Shown here piece after piece: positions 36,101-49,100 of a DNA stretch of 64,000 bases. The DNA is taken from the NCBI GenBank assembly GCA_964035545.1, contig OZ037767.1:8112207-8176206 (forward strand). The letters are read 5' to 3'. The first letter of the stretch is position 1. Each line of letters starts with the position of its first letter. The stretch is from Bugula neritina. Lineage: Eukaryota > Bryozoa > Gymnolaemata > Cheilostomatida > Bugulidae. The translations under genes and the position numbers were made by a program. The notes under the pieces are model-generated. The model did no database searches. It was not told the origin of the DNA and saw only the letters and a program-made list of their open reading frames with translations.

Positions 36101-36320
36101 TGTGAAAAAACTTCAGAGATAACTTAGATGTGGTTTTTATTGGTTAATTGTGATTGAATTTATGTTTCATTTTTACTGGTTTTATGAAAGTTATGGAGGA
36201 TGTTGATAGAAAGTTAAGCAAGTTTTCAGGTTTTTATTAAGAACTTTAAGAGGAATCTTTTCATTTCAGCATTCACCATATAGAGCCACACATGTTCGAC
36301 CTCACGCCTACAGGATATAG
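33159..36320 (+). CDS. Small beta-trefoil-like protein, function unknown (3' end uncertain)
   Basis: Exons supported by splice sites and joining phases: 33159-33266, 33567-33699, 34185-34285 and 34958-35134. The last exon may be 36270-36320 (ending HVRPHAYRI), or 35222-35239, or an unspliced run to 35239. All three stay in frame. The product is about 178-207 aa. Repeated strands suggest a beta-trefoil: NIVCLVAKWTGKALQI, HWTVINEGNNIVRLHN with YLCIN, and HITLESVKEPGNFVAIS with QFTPRLL. There is no signal peptide if translation starts at MNIDLNKI. A longer start at 33099 (MLLVILRN) is possible but would cross a likely acceptor at 33150. I do not recognise a named family with certainty. The fold is used by FGFs, ricin-type lectins, fascins and cytokines, so no function is assigned. 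Confidence 0.55.
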
Positions 36321-37064
36321 GTGCCCAGACAAACTCATCACTGCCACTTCTTCTTGGTCCAGACTATCAGTACCTCTACACTGGGAACTTTATTGTCCAT
36401 ATTGCCATTATTTCTATATTTTCCTTCTTCTTTTGAGTTCGAAAGTTAAAAATTTCAATAGCATGCTGTTTATTTTCACTAGAGATTGTAAGACTTTTGC
36501 TAAGCTGCTGCCCGGTATTATCAATCTGTCTTTCACATGTATTGTATTTTTATATTTTGTTTAAGCTTTACACTTTAAAATACATATTGAGCAAGTTTAG
36601 TTCCAACTCCTAACTTGTATTATACATTTCTTTGGTCTTCTGCTATTTCTTTGAGTAGGAGACCAAAAAGATCCTTTGGATGCTTGTCCTGAAGTTGACC
36701 CTAAATGAAACCATAAATCTGTTTTTGTTAGGATGGTAACAATGCTAGCAGTGCTATCAATTTCTCTTTGAATGTCAAAATGTTAGCTTTGCTCACCCTT
36801 TTTCTAGCTAATTAATCCAGTGGAGAGATTTAATGTCTTTAATTTATGAAATTGATAATTAAATGGTGATGTGTAATTCACCCTGCATGGTAGCAGATGG
36901 TGGTTAGATGGCTGGTAGTTGTGTAGAGCTATTAGCTGTATCTGCTACATCATGTTACATCATTCTGACTATTCTTGCACATCATCTACTGCTGTTACTC
37001 CTAGACTATATCAGCTGCTGAAATAATGTACAGTATTCAGTGATGAATTGTTTCTTGCTGGAAA
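36321..37064. other. Spacer between the beta-trefoil gene and the peroxidase gene
   Basis: It probably contains the 3' UTR of the upstream gene and the promoter of the peroxidase. I see no clear AATAAA on the plus strand and no conserved coding exon. Confidence 0.45.
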
Positions 37065-39972
37065 ATGGGGTTTTCCAAGGTATGTAAGCTATTGTTTTAC
37101 TCATATTCTTTAAAGCAGTTGTCTTTACTATCGAAATTGAAAAAAATGTATTTTAATGTTTATTTTTATTGCGTTTATGCAACATATGGATGATGAAATG
37201 CTGTTCTCCTGTAGGTTTTGTCTGTACTGGTAGTACAAGCTATCTTTACACTCTGTATAGTTGATGCTCAACTTACAAAAGCAGATGTTCATGATATAAA
37301 AAGTCTATTAGCTGATATGATGCGTGAAGATGTGGAAACAAATGCTGAATTCAATTTAATTGGTGGATGTTTGAGGTTAATGTTTCATGACTGCGTTGGT
37401 GGAGAAATAGATGGGTGCATCCAGCTTACAAACCCCAGTAATAGAGGTAAGTAGCTCACATCCCCAGACGAGTTCACAGCCTATAATTGAGCCATTTTGG
37501 AACTTTCAGTGCAGTTGTTATTTACAACAGTATTCATGTATAGGACATTGTTTTGCAAATGTAGAAGCGGATTACTTTTAATAAAACCAACTAAAATACT
37601 CAGCCCATTTTGATAATTGTACTGGGTAAATCGTAAAATTTAGTCATTGGAAATATTATGCAGTCACTATTATTGATCAGATATTTTTCTTTTATCAAAA
37701 AGATGAAATGCTAAAAACTTGTTATACTTTCAGCTCATCAGTATATTGTTTCAGGTTTAGAAGTTTATATTGCGAGGCTTGAAGATGCTAAAATTTTTCA
37801 AAATTGGGACATCTGTAAAGCTGACCTCTTTGTTTTGTGTGGCTATACGGCTCTGGAGGTGGCAGCAAATAACACAGGTGTGTGTATTCTGTCAACTGTG
37901 TTAGCCCTGAAAAAAGTCTACTTGTAGCTTTAGCACAATGTTTACTCTCAAGCTACCAACGTCTGTGTTATTGTACATTTGTTGGTCATCTAAACAATGT
38001 CCTTTTTTAAATAGTTTGCTGAAAAAGTTGAAGTGGCGTAAACATGTTCCAGTGTTAATGTAAGCATTAGACTCAGTAATAGCTCATATAAAGAGCCTAA
38101 ATTGTTATATATGACTCCTACTAAACAAGCAACTGTTTGCAGGGAATCCGGCTGTCACAGCTATTGTTAAAGATAAATTAAAATATCAATTCGGGCGGAA
38201 AGACACCACTGGCACTTGTCCAAGTCGCACTTTTCCTGACTTTACGCTGAATCCCACAGGCTATCTCAGGAAGAGGAAGAATTTCGCCAACCTTACTCAC
38301 AGTCAAGCGGTAGCTCTCCTAGGTGGGTTTATTTTTAATAATATATTATTATATGCAGTATGTGTATTTACATCGTGTTAGTGTATGTAACCTGAAGAGT
38401 TTATACATGTATTCTTTTTCAGTCTCTCTGCGGTAGAACTGTCAAGTAATTTTTTACCAAGTTTCAAAATCCAAAGCAACAAAACTCAAATTTGCAGTTT
38501 TTGACCATATTCAACTCCACAGTTATAGCTTTTTGTTAGATGTTGTTAGAAGAAAGAATGTTAATTACTTATATTTCAAAGTATTTATTTGATGGTTACA
38601 TCAAGAAGAAAGTTTTACCATCACCAAATTTGTTGACAGATAAACTATGCATGAGCACTTTCTTATTAAAACCCTTGTTGAATGCTTGAGAAGGGCTTAT
38701 TTTACAATTTATAAAGTAAAATCATTGCAAAGCAAATTTTAAACCTCCAGAAAGCTTGCTGGAAAGTTCAGTACTGAATTTTTCCAGCATAATATGTCCT
38801 CACACTGTAGATAGAAACTTTTTATATGAGAGAAAATCTCTAAAGCACGCTACTTGTTGGTGTAAATATAATAAAGCACGTCCCCTCAGATATTTCTCTT
38901 CACTATATTTGTTACCAGGTTGCCACTCAACTGGGAGAGCTCATGTAGAGTCTTCAGGCTACCGTCACTCATGGGTGGTTGACAACACGGCCCTTACTAA
39001 CGACTATTACCAGCTACTCTCCAACACTTCACTGGATTGGCATGTGGCATATGTAACTCATGATGGTGTGACGAAGTAAGAAAATAGATTGAGTTGTCTG
39101 ATCTCACTCTTTAATTGTTCAATAGATGCGCATCAATTATGTTATTTAGAATTATATCCTTGTATAACAATGTTCCAATTTTGTCTCGTTTTTAAGTGTT
39201 TAAGCTATGTACTAGTCTGTACAAATGTATATTGTGCTCTTAAATCTCTATTATATTTTGCGCGTGTGTCACAGGGTGCAATGGGAATTGAATACAGGCA
39301 CAAAGACTATCATGTTACTCCATCAAGACGCATCTCTGTGGTACAAAATAAAATTGGGCAATGTAAGTTACAAGTATAGCACTACACCCAATATTTTGAT
39401 AGCAACTAAGTGGCATTAAGAACTTATGTGTTTGGTCAAAGGAAAAAATTTTTTGTATGAGTATTTATACACTAATAGCAATATTTTAGATAAAATATTT
39501 ACTGCAATACCTATATATGATTATAATAAAAATGCATAGCCTAAAATAACTAAGTAATTTTCTTTAACTTTCATTCAATTTTTCTTTCTTTTTTGCATGC
39601 TAGAAATTTGACAGCTGTACAATCTTTTTGATACTTTTACAATTGTGAACTGCTTGCACCAGCTGTATCACCTAGCAACCTGTACAGGCCATTCCTTGCG
39701 CAGCATTAAACCAGCAAATTGAGCAGACAATTTCCATTTGACTGATCTATATCAACCTGTCTATGTTGCAGGGCGGTGTGCCTAAATGTGGCTATCCCGG
39801 TAGTGCTAGTTCTCCGGATTTTCCCAGATTACCAGAATGCGCCCCAGCAGCTGAGAGGGAGTTTGTAAAAGCCTTCAGAGATGACCTGTTACTGTGGGTC
39901 AGAGAGCTGTGTGACGGCATCATGATAATGACCACAGTGGCAGAAAGCAATCTCACTGATCCTTTTGACTAA
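37065..39972 (+). CDS. Secreted heme peroxidase of the plant/fungal/bacterial superfamily
   Basis: Seven exons: 37065-37079, 37215-37446, 37755-37877, 38143-38322, 38919-39075, 39275-39362, 39772-39972. They total 996 nt and code for 331 aa. The first coding exon gives only MGFSK; joined to exon 2 it forms a signal peptide (core VLVVQAIFTLCIV, likely cleavage near Ala23). Distal heme motif: GGCLRLMFHDCVGG, with Arg59 and His63. Proximal motif: ALLGCHSTGRAH, with His186 as heme ligand. CKADLFVLCGYTALEVA matches the conserved core helix, and SWVVDNTALTNDYY matches the segment after the proximal His. Phe, not Trp, precedes the distal His, unlike ascorbate and cytochrome c peroxidases. Expected reaction: H2O2-dependent oxidation of an unknown donor outside the cell. 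It is unrelated to animal myeloperoxidase-type enzymes. Multiple introns and local base composition argue against contamination. Confidence 0.87.
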
Positions 39973-40501
39973 CATCAGCACAGTTTACTGACTCGGTCTT
40001 TTATTCTAGTAAACTATTGATGTTCAAATAATCTCTTGTTTGATAAAAAAAATTGTTAATTTATTCATATAATCATAAGTGATCGCATATTTTTGTAAGA
40101 CACTTAAAGCTAATGCATGAAGCATTGTTGCTGAGTGTAGCAGTGCTGACACATGAAATACGTTTAGGTAACGCTGCCGTAGCCTAGTATGGACTTTTTA
40201 GCTTTTGTATTGTCAACATTTCATTAATTTGGGAAATTCTATCAATCATCAGCATCGAAATTGTACAACTATTGAATTTGCATATAATAAGGTAATAACT
40301 GTATCGCAATTTTTAGAAAACTTCAATGATGTTACTGCTCATATTAGAATATTGACTTTTATTATTTACATAAATTTACAAAATATGTATTTATATATTT
40401 TAAAACAAAATAAAAAGCATGTTACTGAATAGGAAGGCAATGCTAGGCTATTTATACCAGTGGATCTATAAACAGCTGTAACTAATAGTCCAGGTACTTG
40501 T
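39973..40501. other. Convergent 3' spacer between the peroxidase and SAE1
   Basis: About 530 bp shared by the 3' ends of two tail-to-tail genes. A plus-strand AATAAA at 40409-40414 could serve the peroxidase, and a minus-strand one (TTTATT at 40358-40363) could serve SAE1. If both are used, the transcripts overlap by a few dozen bases. Confidence 0.45.
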
Positions 40502-43500
40502 CTATAGTATGAGTTCCTCAACTACTGTGCTCTTTTTAGCTGGAGGTAAAAATGCCTTACTGTGAATAGTTTCAACTACGCCTGCATTATTTTCAGGATT
40601 AAAGAGAAAATAGTTATTGTGTGGAGCATCTTTCTGTGAAACAGCCTGTAAAACAAAATATGTAAAACAATTTACTCCCTACAGAACATACGTTTTATTT
40701 ACTTTGGACGACAATGTTGCATTGTAGCCCAAAGCTATTTTAACAACTTTACCATGCTTAGTTTAGCAATGCAAAATGACATGCCCTATACTCAAAGGAA
40801 GACAACTCCCTACAAACAATTGAGCAAATTTTTTTTCATGAACGATATTACGTAACTTTGACAGTGAAATAAAAATAGAATGCCCCTTTTCAAGCAACAT
40901 AAAAGAAATTCAATTTTTTACAGTTTTATTAAAGGAATTCATTTGCAATTATTTTCTTAAGCTACTGCTACTCATTCTTTCATTTAATTTAAAAACTATT
41001 TTAAAGCAATTTCACAGCATGTCAGAAAAAAACTATAATATTTACTAAAACTGAAAGCTGATTACTACCTTTAAAATTTCTTGACCCAATACTCCACCAA
41101 TGACAGCACAAACTGGACTCATCTCAGGAGTGCAAGCCATGCTACAAGTAAATATAATCATTGAACTTGAAATTGTCTCCTACTGTAAAATACACATTAA
41201 AATAGTGAACTCATGACAAGAAATAAGCACCCTGCTAATTGGGTTCTCTTTTAAAGATTACAAAATTAGCAAGTCTGCACCAAGATAAAAGATCTATGAG
41301 TATTTGGAAACCAAGTTATATTCCATGTCTAAAGTTGAGTACATGTAGCCTAAATAATATAAACATTAGGCATATTTATGTACCACAATGTAATATACCT
41401 ACCTGGCAGTAAAGTTATCCAGTAAGAGTGAAGGATCTAACTTTAGATTAGTCATAGTTTCTGTACATTGAGCCATCAGCTTGTCAATGTCTGCCATCTT
41501 AGGTTTGTGGCCCGATTTTGTTGAAAATTCCAGTAGAGCTGCATTAAACAAATGCTTGTCAAAAATGATTATTTAAGAAAATAATATAAAAAAATAAAAT
41601 AATTGTAGTATTCTGGGTTGGAGGTTTCACTGGAAAATCAGCCAGGAGATATAAAACTCAGCAGCCCACAGCTTACATCTAGTAATGAAGTAAATGTGTG
41701 AAGTTTTCTTCAGCTGTTTAGGAGTGAGGGTTGACCAATCAACTGATAGAGTTGACTTGAAGCTCTCAAAGTGGCACATATTTTTCACCGTCACAGTTTC
41801 TGTTTCGGGTTTTGAGTTGGAAGAATCGAGACGTCGCTGTTTAGCTGCAGTTGGTCCGTTGGACGTGTCAGACTTTGAAACTTTAATTTCTCTTGAAATA
41901 AAATACAAAACTTAGCAATTAAGTTTTATAAGGCCAAGAGCGGAAAAACGCAATAATGTATGAAAAATAACAAATTCATACATTAGTGAGTTTTCGTGGT
42001 TTGAAACAATTCCTCAAAATTGGTGTATTGGAATAAAAATCAAATAGATATTCAATTGTGGCAATAGCTAAATACTCCACAAACCTAAATGAGTATCTTT
42101 TAAAGATAGCAACAGAAAATAAAACTTATACTCAAAAATCAAACAAAGAGAAAGATTCAATTTTTCTACACTGATATGCTAGGATCAACTACTCAGATGG
42201 AAAGATAATCCATGAAATCTCAAATTATACAGTACTGAGACAGTCTACTCACTCTGCATACTCGTGCGTTCCCAGGTCTGAGAACATGAAGCCATAAAAA
42301 CCAAACACTGATCCGCAAAAGAACTTGACTTTATGTTCTCTACAGATGCCGTTAACACGAGTGAGTAGCGCAATGTCTACACTCGACATGCACACTATGT
42401 GGAATTGTTTGAAGAACTCCACATCTTTATCCTTGACACTGGAAACATCAGCCGTGACCTTGACCAAAGGGTTCAGCCTCCGAATAGCATTCAGTGAAGC
42501 CTCCGCTACCTGGAAGATAGTAAGAAACATTGCTAACAACACCCGCAAGATTCAGATTAGATGAGAAACTGAAACCAAAAAAGTTCCTTATGTGGTTAAT
42601 TCAAAACAATACCGAAGGCAAAACAAAAATGAACAAACATTTTGAGGAAAGTTGGTAAAGAAATTATCACAGGTTAATCTGCTCTATGCTATTGACTCAC
42701 TTTCTATAGAATTACTACTGCATAAACTATAATTTGAGAAGATCGCATTGTGAACAGATTTTGTGAAAGTTATTTAAATATCATGTGTGGATATACTAGA
42801 GTCTAAATTTAATGGAATAGTAAAAGATGGACACCTAAAAGAGTGTATGAATGAGCGTACCTTTTTACCGAGATGATCAGAACTAACCACAAACATAGCA
42901 CTTAGATGGTCTTCTGTTACCTATAACATAAATCCAGAATAAATTTTGTAAGATAAGTGAATTGCACTTTTGTGTATCCAACAAGAAAAGATTTAAACGA
43001 AAAAAACATGCATAATATACTTTTCAATGCATAGAGTATAGTTACACAATTATTGTTTTGGCTGAAATTGCTAAGTAAAATATACTTTTAGTAGCCTAAT
43101 TACTCATGATTAATCGACAAGCGAAGGTCTAATCAAATCCTGGTGTCGCTTTAAGCTCCATAAGCATGACACTAATGGTGTACATCTACCTTGATAGACA
43201 TAATATAATCAAAAGGTTTGGACGGAAAATGTATACTAAAAGTGGATTACTAAGATTCAAAAGTAACCTGCAGCATTATTAAAAGCTTACCTCTGCATCA
43301 TCCAATATTGTCAGAGAATTTATACCAGCTAATACAATGTTTTTCATAACTTCTCCAGTCAAACCATTAACTCCAATAACCAGCACATCTGACGCTCGCA
43401 TTCTAAATAATTAATTAATTTTATTTCGATTGTTACTCTAGCCCTAAAATCACTAGACAATTTTAGATAATGTCACATGCACTAAAAAGTAAATCATGAC

Positions 43501-44002
43501 ACTAAAGAAATATGACAGCTTTATAATTATTAGTTTGGCCAGGAATATGCAAATTATGCTAACAGTGAGCAGCTCTGGACAAGACTGAAAAACTGGTGGT
43601 TCAGGTGCAGACTTTCCATTCACAATATAGTTGAGACAAAAATTAAAAATATAAATACAAATTGTGAACAAAAAAATTAGCTAAACAGTTAAAATTGAAA
43701 GTTCTATGCAAAAAATACAAGCGACTGGAATTATAACAGGCACTCACTCAAAAATATTTTAGAACTGGTTTCAGAAATATTTTGCAAATCTACTGCATTA
43801 CCAAAAGAAGCATTATTTAACAGACACATCAAATCACAACTACTCCTAACACAATCATAAAGAAATATACTTACATAGAATAAAGATACAAACACAGGTT
43901 GATATAAAATAGAGCTCACCGTTTCTGAGCATCAAGCCCCCACAGACGAATTTGACGATCATACAAAGCCGCTTCATCTTCGGTGATGGCTCGTGATGAC
44001 AT
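40502..44002 (-). CDS. SAE1: SUMO-activating enzyme subunit 1
   Basis: Non-catalytic half of the heterodimeric SUMO E1 (with UBA2/SAE2), which adenylates SUMO in the nucleus; the catalytic Cys is on UBA2. Eight exons in gene order: 44002-43920, 43402-43291, 42920-42861, 42509-42253, 41891-41677, 41538-41403, 41141-41069, 40645-40502. They total 1080 nt and code for 359 aa (human 346). The N-terminus ITEDEAALYDRQIRLWGLDA and the following RMRASDVLVIGVNGLTGEV are nearly diagnostic. VAEASLNAIRRLNP, the FFCGSVFGFYGFMFSDLG strand and the C-terminal SPVCAVIGGVLGQEILKAVS with PHNNYFLF also match. KQRRLDSSN aligns with the nuclear localisation stretch of vertebrate SAE1. All phases join. No upstream exon is needed. 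Confidence 0.97.
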
Positions 44003-46170
44003 TCTATTTTTATCTTTTCTCTGCAATAAATGCTAAATATTTCCCAAAACTGCTTTAAAAGTTGAGAATGATTATTGAAAAAAATGAAGCTACAGGAGTA
44101 ACTAACGAGAAAAATAATTAACATCGTACAATAATTGACCATAAACAATCATTTCTAGATGCAGTTTAGTGTTTTAATTGGAAACATTAAAATTCCACAT
44201 TATATTAGATTAGAATTAAATATTCAGACAATAGATTACAATAAAAACATATTAAATTTTTGATTGGGACTGGAAAAACATCATCTTTTGTTTTTACAAA
44301 AGTATTTAGACATTAAAAATTTAACAAATATAACAACAATCATAATCATAATAACAAGCAAAGCTATTAGTTAAAGTACACATTTAATTTCAAGCTGATA
44401 CAGCTGTTGCCCATATTGAGAGTAAAAGAACCTGAAGTGTCATTATGATTGCGATTATCATTAAGGGTATCAGTATACTTATCAGTTATCAACCATCACA
44501 TTTACTCCAATTCTATGATAAAGATTATTTGTTGGACTATCGCCAAATATATTTTATAGCTAATTTAATGTGTAACACTAACAGCATCCACTATCATACA
44601 TCATTGGAGTTAGGATTTAGTAAATTAAATGGTTTAAATTTAACAGTTCAACAGTACTGAACAAGATCAAGTTCTATGAATTCCTTTAAGCAATTTCACC
44701 TTGAAATTGAGGCTTAGATTGAAAATAAAGCTCAACATGAATATAAACTCAATCACGATGATGAATGAATCAATGAATACTAATAGTAATATGATTTAGA
44801 TTATGATAAAGTTAAACTTGAAGATAGTCATAGTCACACTCAGTCTCATGAGACTCAGACTGAGTCATGACTCACAGTCACTCAACCTAGTTTCAGAGCT
44901 AGTGATACTGATATACACTTGAATCAATGTCATAAGTCTTATGATTAGAGTAGATAAACAAAAAATTGAACTAAAACGTAGTTAAAACTTTAAGATTAAA
45001 ACATATTGATATACTTATAGTACTAATAATACTACTATTAGTACGACTACTACTACTAGGTACAACGCCAACGGTATAAATATTAATAAGGTATGCTGAT
45101 GAAGAAAAACCAAGGTCATCATCAGTGACCTTTTGTTTGTATCACGAGTCCAGTTTCATCTCGTTCTATTAAATCTACCCACAATGCTGTTCGGCGTCTG
45201 ACAACAGGAGTTTCGTTTTACCTCACTTTGAATTTAAATTTTATCTCAGCTCAATATTTTTACTTTGTTTATGACCTATAAATTAGCGTTTCTAATATTA
45301 ATTTTATTTGTTATTAGCTAAATTTTTCTCTATTTTTTCTTGTAAAAATACACTTACTCTTGAACTAGCAGCGTACACTCTTAGTTTATGGGTGAAGCTC
45401 TCGTTTAGGTTTAGAACATCATCACTTAAAGTTGATCATTATGATCATCACGGATCATCACCAAAGTTAACTGTCACTCACACTGAGACTGCTAGGTTAG
45501 GATTAAGTATTATTATTTAAGCTGTAATGCATAGAAGAGCTTGATTCTTACTTAACTTGGATTGCTTTAACAACAAAAAAACTTAGTAACTATAAATCTT
45601 ACTAATTACTAGATTTATAAACTGACACATCTACTTCTAGTTATACAAGTCAACGTAAGTAAAATAATGTTTATGGTAAAAATAAAAGTTTTATTATAAT
45701 TTTGTAAACATATTAAATTTAGATTATGTTTTTATCATTAGAGTTATGAGTGATTTAAAGTGGCAGTGGGAAACATATTTATCTTAACTGACTTAACATT
45801 AGGATTTTGCATAGAACCATCAAAAGTTCTTACGTTTACAGAAGGTTTTTTACTGTGATTGTATTTTCTGTCAACAAAAGTTGACAAATTGTTCCTGTTA
45901 ATTTATCGAGCATGCAAACTTTTGCAAGTGAGAATTTTTGTGCTACAAATCACAGACTTTTTAAATGTGTTTGAAAGCTTTGTTAGCTGTATTTTATGAG
46001 ATGGTTTATTCTAGGCTATTTCATCCTGCATTTTCAGCAATCATTTGCAATAATTTTATTTTTTTGAGTAATGCACTTATTTGTACTTAATCTTTTAAAT
46101 AAACATACCCGGAATCTCATATCATGGTTGCAGTTTAGTTAATACTGAAGTTTATACATTGCAGTAAAGA
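44003..46170. promoter_or_regulatory. Divergent promoter region between SAE1 and CEP164
   Basis: About 2.2 kb separates the two start codons, with SAE1 leaving to the left and CEP164 to the right. No TATA box is obvious near either start. The middle (44340-45065) is cryptically simple DNA with TCAT/AATA and ACT/AGT words. It holds two perfect 14-base palindromes: AGTCTCATGAGACT (44842-44855) and TGAGTCATGACTCA (44861-44874). The second contains two overlapping AP-1-type sites. A 5' untranslated CEP164 exon is possible, since GCAG lies at 46161-46164 just before the ATG. Confidence 0.45.
44740..45065. repeat. Cryptically simple, self-complementary tract
   Basis: Runs of AGTCA/CTCAGT, TAGTACTAATAA and (ACT)n/(AGT)n words without a fixed unit. 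It is similar in style to 32050-32610 and 1560-1700, suggesting a shared kind of repeat or slippage-prone DNA in spacers of this genome. Confidence 0.6.
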
Positions 46171-49100
46171 ATGAGTAATCAAGTGATATTAGAAGAAGAG
46201 TATGACGAAAACTATGAGCCAACTGAAGAAGGTTAGTTGAAACCTCATTACAGTGAATAGTTCATCAAATTCAAAAAATATGCACTAAATTGTCACCAAA
46301 GCAACACGAAATTGTATACAGTATAAGCTGTCCTACCAGCTATGCTGTCTATGTGAGACTTGATGTTGTACTTATTGGTTTAATTTACATTTGGCAGCCA
46401 GGGATTTCCAAAATAGAATACTGCCTATTGTTTCCTTATTGTTTTTTAAGTTTGGCATATAATTCACATAGATACACAGTTTAACAAATAATTACCTCTG
46501 CTTTTACCTAACTCTGCTGTTTTGGAGCATGAACAACAACTCTTCAAAAGCTTCATGATTGGTACTCTAATGTTTTTGCAACATCTACAAATGCATAACA
46601 TCTGTCAAATATTTTAGCTACAAACTATTATATACAATATATCCAGTTTTGAATTTTTTTATTGTTTACAATTCATCAACATAGCCTATGTTTTATTGGT
46701 AAACAAAGATTTCAACCTGTAATTTGCTGATTTTTATTGAAATTCTCAATTCTATAAATTGTTAACCATCCTGAAAGTTTGTGCTTCAAATTTATATTGG
46801 ATTTCAATAATTGTAGATTTTTTTAGTTACTACATTCATGAAATAAATATAATATATAGTATTCATAAAATGCTCTTTAATCTATATCAGATTTTTAATT
46901 TACTTTCTTGATTAGTTATAGTTAATTTAATACTTTTAGAAGTCGCTGAGTATGCCACACTAATAGGGCTAGATACCGTGAAAGATGAGCACCTCATGTA
47001 CATTGCTCGGGAGGGTGTGAACGCCCCCTTACCAAAAGACTGGAAACCTGTTCAGGATGTTAGCGGTTAGTGTCACTGTCAGTGTTACCAGGTAACAGAT
47101 ATTGTATATATCAGAGCTCTAAAAGCAATAATTGCAGTTCAACACCCTAATGTATTGTAGTAGCGTCATTGTATGAGTTACTGTTGTGAATAATATATAC
47201 TTAGACTTTTCTTTATGTTGACTTAAACTTTTTGTATTCATAATATATTGATTTGGCGTAGATACTATAAAACTATTTTAGCAAGCTGACATAAATGTTA
47301 CTTCTAATTTATTTATTTACTGACAAATGCTTTTCGACTTGCTGAATACTTATTTTATATATTGTTTCTGTTTTGTTTTTCTATCAACCAATTCAATGAG
47401 TTATTATTTCAGGAGATATTTATTACTTTAACTTCAAGACTGGTAGTAGCACTTGGGATCATCCATGTGATGAGTATTATAAGAATATGGTCATCGAAGC
47501 TCGGCAAAAAAATGAAGGTATTTCTTCAGCTGAATTTTTTGTTGCCTAAATTTAGATGTTTTTATTAATTTGTTTTGTTCTAAAGTATGTAATTATGATT
47601 TATGTTTAAAGTAAGGCTTATTTTACTTGTTTGCAAAAACCTGTATAATTAGTCTGATTTTCTGCTTACTTCACCAATTATCAAATGGTTAATATTTCTG
47701 TGAGATAAGCCCACATTCACAGCAAAGGAATAAGTCTTCCATTGTCATGTTGAAATTCTGCATTATTATTCAGTAAAGACTACCTACTGTACATAGCAAA
47801 CTGGTAAAGAATGAAAATGAATTGTTTATGGTGATAGGCAAGTCATTCGAATCTTGTTTCAACAGCACACAGTGAAGTTAATATATTGCTGCTTCTTTTG
47901 CTCTGTCTGGCGCAGCACTAGTACAGTGTTGTTTCATGTGTATAGCAGCGCCTGGGGCAGGAGACAGAGCATCACCCGTTGTCGGGAAAAAGAAAAAGAA
48001 AGGTGAAGGTAAAAAGAAAAAGGTTAAGGCAGGTGGCCCAGATTCATCTAGTCTTGGGGCTTTAGGTATGTACAGTGCAATGGTATTAGTAATTCCAACA
48101 AACATAATATTTTATACATGTAATAAAACACACAGGTGTCAAGTATAATTAATGTTATAAGATGTTCTGCAGGTGTGAGTCATAAGTTAGCAGGGTTGTA
48201 ATTTGTAACATCTGTATTTGGAACAACTTGTTCTATGTAAATTGTTTAACCTTTAGTCCTTGTCGCTGTGTATAAAGCCACTGTTTTATAGCTCCTTTAA
48301 AGTCCAGTGGTGGATTGTCTCCTGGAGGGCTAGCCCCCTTGAAGTCACTTGGAGGCTTATCATCCGGAGTACAGAAGCCAAGCTCTTTGCTAAATGCACC
48401 TGCTGTAAGTCACATGGTTTTATATTATGGTACACAGTGTGTTTAATGTAGTACACAATGTATGTTGCAGTCCGCACTGTGTTTATAATAGTCTGCAATG
48501 TAAGTATTGCAGACAAGTATTATGTTGTATTATGGGTCCACACCGTATGTTGTATTTCAAACTATGTGTATTGTAGTCCATTAGGTGTGTTATAGTACAC
48601 AGTGTGTATATTGTAGTCATTGTACTCATATATATAATATATATATATAATATGGGATAGGGTCTAAAATAAACTTACCACTATGTACAACTATTTGCAG
48701 GCCTTGAAGGGAGCCAGCATGCCATTAATGAGTAAATCAAATGAAACATTTGGGAATGTGCAGATGCTGTCCATGTCAGCGAGTGAAGAAGACTCTACTA
48801 CTAATCTTGATGGTACAAGCAGCATGAAGTACGCTCTTATAATATACCCCATTAATATCTGTATCATAGTGTACTATTGGATATGTATGTGTTGTGTTTT
48901 ATATTAAACAGTCGCAACTAAAATAGTAATAGTATGTCTTTTTCCATGTACATTATTTGGTTGGTTATAGAATTAAGGCACAACTTTACTCTTTGAGGTT
49001 CATATGGCGCAAAAGTTTAATTTTTTTAAATTTTGTGATAAGCACTGATTACCATCACGATTAAATATACAGACAGCACAAATGGTTAGGTTAAGAATAA

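Noticed and set aside
47878-48105. Minus-strand ORF with a run of Phe residues
   Set aside because: Antisense of the Lys-rich exon 4 of CEP164.
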